From positions 1 through 20,811 of the forward strand of contig JAJRTI010000543.1 in the NCBI GenBank assembly GCA_024278415.1: a DNA stretch of 20,811 nucleotides, written 5' to 3'. The notes beneath the pieces were generated by a model. That model had not been told where the DNA came from. It saw only the letters and a program-made list of their open reading frames with translations, and did no database searches. Of this stretch, positions 13,807-20,811 are shown one piece after another (within the stretch, counting starts at the first letter, position 1; each line of letters opens with the position of its first letter). The stretch comes from Planctomycetota bacterium. GTDB lineage: Bacteria > Planctomycetota > Brocadiia > JAJRTI01. A program made the translations under genes and the position numbers.

Positions 13807-14364
13807 ATGAAGCAGCAACAAAACCAGTGGCCCTCCACATCCCGGCGGCGGGAGTAAGCGTTTACGCTCGTGGAGCTTGTCATCGTCGTCACGATCATGG
13901 CAATACTGGCCTCGGTCGCACTGCCGACGATCATGTCGTCGGGCACAGAAGGCGCCGAAACCGCGCTAGTGACCGACCTCGCCACCATCCGCAGCTCTAT
14001 CGCACTCTACAAGAGCCAACACAACGACCGGCTGCCCGGCCTCGTGTCGGGCAAGAAGCCGAGCGACCCAGCCAAGGCGTTCGTGGACCAAATGCTGCTC
14101 TACTCCGACGCGAACGGCAAGACCCGCTCCACGAAATCCGGTTCCTACAAGTTCGGGCCCTACATCCAGAGCCGATCGGGTTTCCTCGCGTCCCCAGTGG
14201 GAAAGAAGGCCGGCAACAACGAAGTGCTCGTGAACGCGTCGAAGACCCGGCTCACCGCTAGCGCCGACGAAGCTCAAGCCTGGAAGTACAGCTACCAGAC
14301 GGGCGAGTTCATCTGCAACGACCCTTCGCCCGACTCCAAGGGCACTGCATTCTCAACGTACTGA
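13807..14364 (+). pseudogene. Second GspG-like pseudopilin with an in-frame stop in its leader
   Basis: From ATG 13807 the frame reads MKQQQNQWPSTSRRRE, then TAA (13855-13857), then AFTLVELVIVVTIMAILAS and an intact pseudopilin body to 14364. The body is clearly related to the first GspG-like protein (FGPYI near the middle, WKYSYQTGEFICND near the end). Everything required is in one frame except the stop, which falls just before the cleavage region. A start at GTG 13870 would give 164 aa with no leader and without mature residues 1-3, so it could not be processed normally. A nonsense mutation, a sequencing error or stop-codon readthrough are the options. A C9 tract (13792-13800) lies 6 nt before the ATG. 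Confidence 0.75.
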
Positions 14365-14369
14365 ACGTC

Positions 14370-14864
14370 ATGCTGAAGAAAGCCATAGCCAGCCCGCGCG
14401 GGTTCTCGATGGTCGAATTGGTCATCGTGGTGCTCGTGATGGCCATCTTGGCGAGTATCGCCGTGCCTGCCATGGCGCTCACTCAAGTGCAGATGCAGCT
14501 CCAAGCCGCCGCCGACCACTTCGTCGGCGCCCTGCGATACGCGCAAAGCATGGCGGTGAACGAGTCCGGCAGCTTCGCGGTTGTGCCGTCCGTGAAGGAC
14601 AACAGTTTCTACGTGGCTGACATGGCCCACCCAAACCAGCCCATCACGGACCCGCTGACCCTTCGGCCCTACCGCGTCGAACTCAACAACAATCGCCTGT
14701 ACACCGGGGTCAAAATCGCGGCCACCAGTTACACAACGCCCATCCGATTCAACTCCCTGGGCAGCCCACAGTCGGGCGGATGGCTCGACCTCCAGGCTGG
14801 CGACAGCCGCCTTCGCGTCCAATTGGAAGGCATCACCGGCCGAATCTTCATCGCGGAGCCTTAG
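14370..14864 (+). CDS. gspH: Minor pseudopilin, GspH/FimT-like
   Basis: 164 aa. Leader of 11 residues ending G11/F12 with E16 at +5, hydrophobic helix, then a GspH-type beta domain (HFVGALRYAQSMAVNESG pattern at about 50-67, typical of FimT/GspH). Starts 5 nt after the preceding gene without a clear ribosome binding site, so translation may depend on its neighbour. Confidence 0.88.
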   Translation: MLKKAIASPRGFSMVELVIVVLVMAILASIAVPAMALTQVQMQLQAAADHFVGALRYAQSMAVNESGSFAVVPSVKDNSFYVADMAHPNQPITDPLTLRPYRVELNNNRLYTGVKIAATSYTTPIRFNSLGSPQSGGWLDLQAGDSRLRVQLEGITGRIFIAEP

Positions 14865-14897
14865 CCGGGGCTCGCGGCGCCAAGAGGAGATATTCAT

Positions 14898-15566
14898 GTG
14901 AGTAAGAAACGACGCGCATCCAACAAAGGCTTCACGCTACTGGAGGCCGTGGCCTGCCTCGCCCTCATTGGCGCGGTAGCCGTGCCCATTGGCTCAGCGC
15001 TGGCCGTCATCAGCCAGGGCCCACGCGAGCGCCAAACGCATACCGCCATTGCTACGGGCCTGGAGTCGGCGCTCGAACGCATCTGTGCCATGGACTTTGA
15101 TGACGTACCCATGAGCGATGGCAACAAGCCTGTCGACCTGGGCATCACGGCCTACGTGAACGGCCAGCGCAAGCGAGTCACCGTCTACGTGAAACCCTGG
15201 GGCTTCCTGCGCAACGTCGAGTGGCAACAGAACCCGGTGTCGCTCGACGTGGGCGACTCGCTGACACCCAAAGACCCATGGGAACTCAAGGCCAAGAGCA
15301 AAGGCGGGTTGCTCTACGACCCCAACGTGAAACTCGTCAAGGTCAAGCTCGACACCATGACCATGTCCACGCTGCTGCTGAGAGAACAAGTCCAGTGGCA
15401 GGCCGGCGGGCCGTCCGTTGGCGAAGGCGTCGCGCCAGAGCCTGATTCCAAAGACGTTCAGAACCGCAGAGAGTGGAGGCGGTACCGAGGCTGCATGATG
15501 TCCCAGAGGTCCAAGGGCCGGCAGCCTTGGCTCCGGTGGATCAAGTCAAAGAGGAGGCGCCACTAA
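14898..15566 (+). CDS. gspI: Minor pseudopilin, GspI/PilV-like
   Basis: 222 aa from GTG 14898; the ATG at 14896 is followed directly by TGA. AAGAGGAGA (14882-14890) gives the start. Leader G11/F12 with FTLLE, E16 at +5. The folded part is short (to about 185). It ends with a strongly basic tail (about 188-222: many Arg/Lys, two Met, Trp). Its TAA overlaps the next ATG (TAATG). Confidence 0.8.
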   Translation: MSKKRRASNKGFTLLEAVACLALIGAVAVPIGSALAVISQGPRERQTHTAIATGLESALERICAMDFDDVPMSDGNKPVDLGITAYVNGQRKRVTVYVKPWGFLRNVEWQQNPVSLDVGDSLTPKDPWELKAKSKGGLLYDPNVKLVKVKLDTMTMSTLLLREQVQWQAGGPSVGEGVAPEPDSKDVQNRREWRRYRGCMMSQRSKGRQPWLRWIKSKRRRH

Positions 15567-16654
15567 TGCCCAGGATCACCCTCATGAACATGCCTAAACA
15601 ACTGCGCCACGGCCGGGCCGCCTTCTCGTTGGCCGAGATGATCGTCGCGGTCGCCGTGCTCAGCACGATCGGCCTGAGCATGGGCCTGCTGTTTAGCGCT
15701 GGCCTCAGTGTGCACGAGGCCGCAGCAGACCAAGACCACATGTGCCGGGCCGCGAATATGGCCCTGCTGCGCATGAAGACCTTCGGCCGCGAGTCGAACC
15801 GCCTCTTCGTGCCCAACGTCAAAGCCCCCTCCGGACAGAGCCTCGCGTTCGCCAGCATGATCGACGACGATGGCGACGGCCTGTACAACGAGGATCCTCC
15901 GGGCTACGTGGATGGCCCCAAGTCCTCCGGCATCAAGGGCCTGGACGACGACGGCGACGGCGTGGTCGACGAAGGCGCGGCCGGGGATGACGATGAGGAC
16001 GGCAAGGTGGACGAAGATCCCATCAATGGCATCGACGACGATGGCGATGGCGCGGTCGACGAAGATGCCGGCGCGGACATCGATCAAGTGAAGGGCGCCA
16101 CGGCCCAGCCAGACGACGATGGCGACGGCAAGGCGAACGAAGACCCCTATCAGCCCATCGTGTATCGCTGGGACAAGGCGAAGAAGGAACTCTATGAGCG
16201 CCACCCCATCTACGGCGAAAACCTGGTCGCCAAGGATGTCACAGACTTCAACGTGACGCTAACCCAAGGCGCATCCGGCCAATGCCTGGTGTCCGTGTCC
16301 ATACGTATCGAAGTTGAAAACGGCAAGTACGTGGACGCGGGTATTAGCTTCTACATGCGCAACGCGGCCTACATCGGCAACCTAAACGCTCCCGTCGACC
16401 CCGGCGCCGGCGCGAACACTCTCGTGGACGCGCCCGACCCGGAGGACGCGCCCGAAGACCCAGGCGACGCTCTCAGCGACGATGACGGTGACCGCCCCAC
16501 GAACCCCTTCAGGTCGATCCTCAGCAGACTCGCCCACAGGCGAGGCAGGGGCGGCCGGCGGGGCGATGGCGACAAAGATGATGACGGCAAGACGAGCGGC
16601 GAAGGCCGAGGAGGCCGGGGCGACCATGGGGGATGGAGAGGCCGGCGGCGCTGA
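15566..16654 (+). CDS. gspJ: Minor pseudopilin, GspJ/PilW-like, with five Ca-type loops
   Basis: 362 aa from ATG 15566, with GAGGAGG about 8 nt upstream. Leader cleaved between A19 and F20 (Ala at -1), E24 at +5, hydrophobic helix 25-46. Five acidic D-x-D-G-D-G-type loops at 100-110, 127-137, 141-151, 157-167 and 183-193 interrupt the pseudopilin domain. The second part (about 195-290) is a beta domain. The C-terminus is Asp/Pro-rich, then Arg/Gly-rich (330-362). The loops look like EF-hand or thrombospondin-3 Ca-binding repeats; binding is inference. In-frame sequence upstream overlaps gspI and was not used. Confidence 0.85.
   Translation: MPRITLMNMPKQLRHGRAAFSLAEMIVAVAVLSTIGLSMGLLFSAGLSVHEAAADQDHMCRAANMALLRMKTFGRESNRLFVPNVKAPSGQSLAFASMIDDDGDGLYNEDPPGYVDGPKSSGIKGLDDDGDGVVDEGAAGDDDEDGKVDEDPINGIDDDGDGAVDEDAGADIDQVKGATAQPDDDGDGKANEDPYQPIVYRWDKAKKELYERHPIYGENLVAKDVTDFNVTLTQGASGQCLVSVSIRIEVENGKYVDAGISFYMRNAAYIGNLNAPVDPGAGANTLVDAPDPEDAPEDPGDALSDDDGDRPTNPFRSILSRLAHRRGRGGRRGDGDKDDDGKTSGEGRGGRGDHGGWRGRRR
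15863..16144 (+). repeat. Five tandem Asp-rich loop repeats within the gspJ-like gene
   Basis: The core GACGACGATGGCGACGG recurs with small changes. The repeat unit is 10-27 codons, with irregular spacing. Each encodes D-D-D-x-D-G-x-x-[DN]-E-[DG]. Repetition at DNA level may allow copy-number change. Confidence 0.75.
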
Positions 16655-16715
16655 GCCCACCGCGCCTCGTTTACGATCTCGGGACCCAAGACATCCCTAC
16701 TGGCTGAGCAACACC

Positions 16716-19334
16716 ATGAAGCAGCGAAACGAACAAGGCAGCAGCTACGCGGTTGTGCTGATCTTCGTGTCGTGTCTCACGATCCTCATTGGCAGCCTGG
16801 CGCTCACCAGCGCCAACTACGGCAAGATGTCGTCGAATGTGGCTGACGGCAGCAAGGCGTTTTACATCGCCGACGCCGGCCTCAAAGAGGGCACTTGGTG
16901 GGTCGGTGCACGACAGCGCTCACCGGAACTGTGGAAGCTCCCCGCGGCCAAGGACAAGCCCGACTACCCCTTCCCTATCAAGCGTAGCTTCTTCGGCGGG
17001 AAGTACGTTGTGACCGTGTCCGCAGCCGCGCCGGATGGCAGCGTGGATATCACGAGCGTCGGCACGTACAACGACGCACAGCGTACCGCCACGGCGACCT
17101 TACGGCCCTACGGCTTCGCGCTCTTCAGCAAGAACGCGCTCTCCCTTGGAAAGACTCCCACGACTCCGCTCGAAGCCGCAGCAGATGGCGACCTCGTGAT
17201 CGTGGACCGCGGGATCATTGGGGGCATGAAGTTCCACCTGTCTCGTGTGCAATACATGAATGATCCTGTCGCGGGCCGCACGGCTGAGGGCCGAAACGTG
17301 CTCGACGATTACGCGGCCATCATGGGCGCCAGCACGAGCGTTCGCCCTGTCGACCCTTACGGATACGTCGAGATCCTACTGGGCGTGCTGAACAACGTGC
17401 GCTGGAACTATGTCGTCGCCAAACGCAAGGGCCGAGCCTTCATCACGAACCCCGACTCTAAGCCCACCTTCCAAGACGTCGTCGGCGCCTTCTTCGCCAC
17501 CCGCGTGCGGCGAACCCGGCATGTAGACTATGAAGCCTATCGCGAGCGCCTGGCCAAGGCTGCATCCGATCTCACCAACGAACAGGCCCGGCAAGCGCTT
17601 CTCAAGATCGTCTCGTACTATCCCTACGACATCAAGAAGTACGGCTGGAAATGCCCACGCGCACTCAAGCACTGGGATCGGTTTACGATCCTCGACATAG
17701 TCGGGCGCTTCTTGGACACTCGTCGCGCTCGCAAGGAAAGCCACAAGACCTACGCCGCCAGACTGAAAAGAATCATCGAGCACTACAACTACCAGAACGC
17801 AGAGCGCTCGTTGCGCGAGGAAAACGCTGAGTTCTGGAACCTCGTGGACCCCGTCGGCCTCTGCGAGAAGGCCGACGTCGACACGCGGCAAGAGTGGCTG
17901 GAGAAGTGGGTGACCCAGTTCCCCTTCACCTACTACGCCAAGAACCAGAAGCCTCGCTCTGCGCCCAACCTGCTGGATGCATACGGCGCCATGCTCCGCG
18001 TCCGCCGACACTGGGACGCTGAAAACGACACGGACTACCAGAAAAGGCTCATCGCCGCGTTGGACCACGACCTAGTCCAGATCTATGGCAACATCCACTC
18101 GAACCAGAAAATCTGGACCTGCGACGCTACGGACCAACTCAACCAAAATGCCATCATCAACCTGCACGGCACCGCCACCCAGGTGGCCGAGGGCGATCCG
18201 GCCATCGCCCTTGGGTCCGTCGACTACGCAGGCATCCGCAAACGCGCAGAGGCCGATGCCAAGGCCACCGGCAAACAGCACGTGTGGACCGTCGCCCAGT
18301 TCCAGGCGCTGCTTCGGTCCACCCAGAATGTCCGCCTCACCGGCGTGCACTACGTCTATCTGCCCGGCAAGGCGGCCCAAGTCTACGTGGAGCGCCCTGG
18401 GGGCTTCCGGCCCTCGCAACTCGCGCTCAGGAAGGTCGGCGGCTCACTCAAGGTAGAAGGCTGCCTCGCCTTCGATATCCCTGGGCACCCGAGTGCGAAA
18501 GTACGCGGCTGCTACCTCGTCGATGGGCGCTACAAGCCTCTGCCTGCCGTGAAGCTCAACTGCGACGTCTTCCTCACGCCCGGCTCGGTCAAGCGCGGCA
18601 ATGTCACCACCGCAGGCCCCGACGCGGAGGATCTGCCCGTGCTGGCTTCGTCTGGCATCCCTCTACAATTTGGCCCCAGCTTCGACGAATACGCACGCCC
18701 CGCCCGGGCGCTGCTCTTCCTCCTCAGGCGCTTCCGTTACCTCGCCATGAGCCACGTGCCCGCCCCCAACGGCTTGGACCGCCTCGGCCGCATCGTGGGC
18801 GTCGCTCGCCGCACGGACGAAGGCAACTATGATTACTACTCGCGCGTGCGTGCCGGCGTCTACGACCGGTTCGACGACTCGCGGCGTGTCATGGCCGCCA
18901 TCCTTCGTGAGAAATGGGAGGAGGGCCTGGCGCCTTTCGCTTCGCGGGACGACCTTGCCGACACGATCGCGAAGTGGCTAGGACGCCGCCGGCGCCAGCG
19001 ATCTGAGACGGGTCTAAAGTTCCTCGCGCGCCTGGCCAAGGAGGTTGAAAAAGCGCCCGACGACCAGAAGGACGTGCGCCTCTACTTGCAGGGCCAAATC
19101 CACTCCGAAGGGCTGGTGGCCATCTTCTCGCGGCCCGAGATCCCGCGTGTGTTCGGCCCGCGCAAGAGATGGGTCAACCGAAAAACGTACGACACCGATG
19201 GTTCGGTGACGGCATTCGGCTCCATCATCGCCGGCGGCCTCTACATCGAGCGCTGCTCGACATCCGCCCAGTACTTCTTCAAGTCCTACGGAGCGAGCCG
19301 CGGCCTCCAACTCACGCACTGGTCCGCCAACTGA
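16716..19334 (+). CDS. Large GspK/PilX-like minor pseudopilin with repeated helical modules
   Basis: 872 aa from ATG 16716. The N-terminus is pilin-like: G8 then SSYAVVLIFVS, one hydrophobic helix (11-31), no Glu at +5 (as in GspK and many PilX), and the PilX-type AFYIADAGLKEG (48-59). A beta-like segment follows (90-190). About six copies of a module lie at 195-220 (weak), 252-279, 326-350, 420-445, 687-711 and 747-773. Pattern: D-x2-[GA], hydrophobic residues, R-R, then an aromatic 19-21 residues after the Asp, x2, R-[LV]. Between them are segments I do not recognise. It is several times larger than most PilX proteins. It follows the GspJ-like gene by 61 nt and would cap the filament tip. 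No strong ribosome binding site is seen. A longer in-frame start at 16482 overlaps gspJ and is not used. Confidence 0.8.
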   Translation: MKQRNEQGSSYAVVLIFVSCLTILIGSLALTSANYGKMSSNVADGSKAFYIADAGLKEGTWWVGARQRSPELWKLPAAKDKPDYPFPIKRSFFGGKYVVTVSAAAPDGSVDITSVGTYNDAQRTATATLRPYGFALFSKNALSLGKTPTTPLEAAADGDLVIVDRGIIGGMKFHLSRVQYMNDPVAGRTAEGRNVLDDYAAIMGASTSVRPVDPYGYVEILLGVLNNVRWNYVVAKRKGRAFITNPDSKPTFQDVVGAFFATRVRRTRHVDYEAYRERLAKAASDLTNEQARQALLKIVSYYPYDIKKYGWKCPRALKHWDRFTILDIVGRFLDTRRARKESHKTYAARLKRIIEHYNYQNAERSLREENAEFWNLVDPVGLCEKADVDTRQEWLEKWVTQFPFTYYAKNQKPRSAPNLLDAYGAMLRVRRHWDAENDTDYQKRLIAALDHDLVQIYGNIHSNQKIWTCDATDQLNQNAIINLHGTATQVAEGDPAIALGSVDYAGIRKRAEADAKATGKQHVWTVAQFQALLRSTQNVRLTGVHYVYLPGKAAQVYVERPGGFRPSQLALRKVGGSLKVEGCLAFDIPGHPSAKVRGCYLVDGRYKPLPAVKLNCDVFLTPGSVKRGNVTTAGPDAEDLPVLASSGIPLQFGPSFDEYARPARALLFLLRRFRYLAMSHVPAPNGLDRLGRIVGVARRTDEGNYDYYSRVRAGVYDRFDDSRRVMAAILREKWEEGLAPFASRDDLADTIAKWLGRRRRQRSETGLKFLARLAKEVEKAPDDQKDVRLYLQGQIHSEGLVAIFSRPEIPRVFGPRKRWVNRKTYDTDGSVTAFGSIIAGGLYIERCSTSAQYFFKSYGASRGLQLTHWSAN

Positions 19335-19367
19335 GCGCGCCCAGCCGGCCAATCAGACGAATAGGCC

Positions 19368-19413
19368 CAGCCCTGTGGTGGCGAGACGGTCTCGTTTCCC
19401 CGCCACAGGGCTG
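19368..19413 (+). terminator. Candidate terminator after the pseudopilin genes
   Basis: CAGCCCTGTGG (19368-19378) pairs with CCACAGGGCTG (19403-19413). An inner stem CGAG/CTCG (82-85 with 91-94 of 193xx) is included. The T-tract after it is poor (TATTCATTG). It lies 34 nt after the stop of the large gene and separates it from the PilZ gene. Confidence 0.5.
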
Positions 19414-19538
19414 TATTCATTGATCGCTGCCCGGCCAGACCAGCGAACCCGCCCTGCGGTTTTGCTTGCGCCGCGTGCGCGAATTCAGTACCCTCTGAAG
19501 CCACCCCGGGGCATCGCCGCCACACGAAAGGAACCGCT

Positions 19539-20108
19539 GTGTCTCAGCCGACTGAGAAGGACAAGCGCCAACACGTACGCCGGGCCGCGGAACTCGCCGC
19601 CCAACTCTGGCTCCAGCAGCAAACGGACGCCCGGACCCACATCGACGCGGTCACAGTGGACGTGAGCGCCGCCGGCGTCGCGGTGCACGGCCGGTCGGAT
19701 CAGGTCGAGGTCATCGACGCCGCGGCCACTCGCGCCGAGCCGGTCGTTACGAGCCTCACCCTCCCCGGCCAGCCCCAGCCCGTGACCGCGATCGCCAGGC
19801 CGCGCTGGATCAACCTTACTGGCGAGCCGGGCGCCTTCGACATGGGGCTCCAGTTCCAGGAAATCACCAGCCGCAGCCGGGACGCGCTGGTCGCATTTGT
19901 GCTCAGGGACCTTTCGACTCAGGCCATTGCCGTCAGCACGCCTGCGATGGAACAGATCGAGGGCGTCGGCGACATTGCCGCGCGCATCGAGGAGAAGATG
20001 CGCGAGATCAACAACCTCCTCGCAAGCGTGGTCGCGAGCCGGGACGTGCTCGTGGAGGAAGTCGCCAGCCTCAGGCAAATCCTCCTGCGGCTCGTGCAGA
20101 AGCCGTAA
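19539..20108 (+). CDS. PilZ-domain protein with C-terminal coiled coil
   Basis: 189 aa from GTG 19539, with AAAGGA about 7 nt upstream. The PilZ cyclic-di-GMP motifs are present: R10-QHV-R14 (RxxxR) and D41-V-S-A-A-G46 (D/N-x-S-x-x-G). The beta-barrel ends near 125. The tail (about 143-187) is a long amphipathic helix with heptads, likely for dimerisation or a partner. No membrane segment. Next to a pilus locus it is a natural reader of cyclic-di-GMP, possibly acting on PilB or another motor part (inference). A terminator-like hairpin precedes it, so it may have its own promoter; I do not see a clear one. Confidence 0.85.
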   Translation: MSQPTEKDKRQHVRRAAELAAQLWLQQQTDARTHIDAVTVDVSAAGVAVHGRSDQVEVIDAAATRAEPVVTSLTLPGQPQPVTAIARPRWINLTGEPGAFDMGLQFQEITSRSRDALVAFVLRDLSTQAIAVSTPAMEQIEGVGDIAARIEEKMREINNLLASVVASRDVLVEEVASLRQILLRLVQKP

Positions 20109-20112
20109 AAGC

Positions 20113-20143
20113 GGGGACGCAAAACGGGATCGCAATCGTCCCC
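20113..20143 (+). terminator. Weak hairpin after the PilZ gene
   Basis: GGGGACG (20113-20119) and CGTCCCC (20137-20143) form a 7-bp stem with a 17-nt loop, starting 5 nt after the stop. No T-tract. Nothing else is seen in the rest of the gap to 20382. Confidence 0.3.
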
Positions 20144-20382
20144 CAGACCAAGCCGTAGCAAGCAGGCCGCGGCGGCGACGGACGAAGGGATCCGGCGGCA
20201 AGCCCCGCCTCGCCCCCTCGCATGTCTCCGGGGCAACCACCGCACGCAACATGCTCATAGCTCCCACTCCGCGCGGATCCAGGCGAGCCCATACCCTGAC
20301 GGCATTCGCACATTGACAAACCCGAGAAGAATCTGTTGACTTCAGCTCCTCAACACTCCTTCGCCACAACCAGGAGACCCCC

Positions 20383-20811
20383 ATGTCCATTCCTTCCTAT
20401 CTGCAAGGCTACGAAGACCTTTACGCCCAAGACCCGCGCGCGGCCGCGGTCCAATGGTTCCGCGACGCGAAGTACGGGCTGTTCCTCCACTACGGCCTCT
20501 ACTCTCTGCTCGGCCGGCACGAGTGGGTGCAGTTCAAGGAGTGCATCCCCGTGGCCGAGTACGAGAAGCTCATGGACCGCTTCACCGCGGAGAAATTCGA
20601 TGCGGACTACATCGCGGAGTTCGCCGAGGCCTCCGGCATGAAGTACGTGAACATCACCACGCGGCACCACGACTCCTTCTGCCTCTTCAAGACCGCGCAG
20701 ACCGATTTCAACAGCGTGAACGCACCCTGCGGCCGGGACCTCGTAGGCGAGTTGGCCGAGGCCTGCGCGAAGCGCGGCCTGGGGCTGTGCCTCTACTATT
20801 CGCACGGCCGC
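20383..20811 (+). CDS. Alpha-L-fucosidase (GH29), 5' part
   Basis: 143 codons from ATG 20383, open to the end of the window. AGGAG lies 6-7 nt upstream (CAGGAGACCCCCATG). GH29 markers: WFRDAKYGLFLHYGLYS (about 25-41), where family members have KFGIFIHWG, and TTRHHDSFCLF (about 92-102), matching the KHHDGF segment. No signal peptide, so probably cytoplasmic. It removes fucose from glycans. No sequence link to the pilus locus is seen beyond position. Confidence 0.9.
   Translation, partial: MSIPSYLQGYEDLYAQDPRAAAVQWFRDAKYGLFLHYGLYSLLGRHEWVQFKECIPVAEYEKLMDRFTAEKFDADYIAEFAEASGMKYVNITTRHHDSFCLFKTAQTDFNSVNAPCGRDLVGELAEACAKRGLGLCLYYSHGR

Noticed and set aside
16482..16715. In-frame extension of the large GspK/PilX-like protein into the gspJ-like gene
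   Set aside because: It is the shadow frame of the Arg/Gly-rich tail; ATG 16716 gives a normal short pilin-like leader.
20313..20341. TTGACA (20313-20318) as a sigma-70 -35 box for the fucosidase gene
   Set aside because: No acceptable -10 hexamer 15-19 nt downstream, nor for TTGACT at 20336.

Overview
This GC-rich window carries one long, almost entirely co-directional (+ strand) locus for a type IV filament machine, with the end of an unrelated gene and a repeat-rich intergenic region on the left and the start of an alpha-L-fucosidase gene on the right. No taxonomic marker gene is present. The mixture of PilB/PilT/PilC/PilM/PilN/PilO and secretin genes with a T2SS-like pseudopilin set, the D-x-D-x-D-G repeats in a minor pseudopilin, the PilX-like protein and the GH29 fucosidase fit a heterotrophic bacterium of the Planctomycetota/PVC type or a neighbouring phylum. 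That placement is inference only.

Layout. 1-105: 3' end of a gene. 106-1489: about 1.4 kb without a convincing gene. It is packed with hairpins, three perfect copies of the 16-bp palindrome CGACAACATGTTGTCG, large inverted repeats, and close to its right end a good sigma-54-type promoter (1313-1328). 1490-3425: a membrane-bound, HAMP-PAS kinase-like protein that has lysine where the phosphoacceptor histidine should be, overlapping a STAS-domain (anti-sigma-antagonist-like) gene. 3549-7619: extension ATPase PilB (with an MshEN cyclic-di-GMP motif), retraction-type ATPase PilT, and platform protein PilC. 7634-8251: a small membrane protein and a one-domain MerR-type DNA-binding protein. 8251-12833: PilM, PilN, PilO, a PilP/GspC-like protein and a lipoprotein secretin. 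12834-13151: a regulatory gap with a second sigma-54-type promoter (12998-13013) and a leader containing an orphan, near-perfect Shine-Dalgarno block. 13152-19334: pseudopilins in order: major GspG-like; a second GspG-like copy interrupted by a stop codon in its leader; GspH-like; GspI-like; GspJ-like with five Ca-type loops; and an 872-residue GspK/PilX-like protein containing about six copies of an unexplained short module. A hairpin (19368-19413) follows. 19539-20108: a PilZ protein. 20383-20811: a GH29 fucosidase, cut by the window edge.

How it may work together. PilB, PilC, PilM, PilN, PilO and the secretin form a complete motor, platform, alignment complex and outer-membrane gate. The pseudopilin set, with a presumed tip protein, would be the moving filament. 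No prepilin peptidase and no sigma-54 activator are seen, so both must lie elsewhere. Two cyclic-di-GMP inputs (the MshEN domain of PilB and the PilZ protein), two candidate sigma-54 promoters and a possible kinase/STAS switch suggest that assembly and expression are tightly regulated. The best candidates for new biology are the histidine-less kinase plus STAS pair, the repeat-bearing 872-residue pseudopilin, the stop codon in the second GspG leader, and the structured intergenic repeat family.
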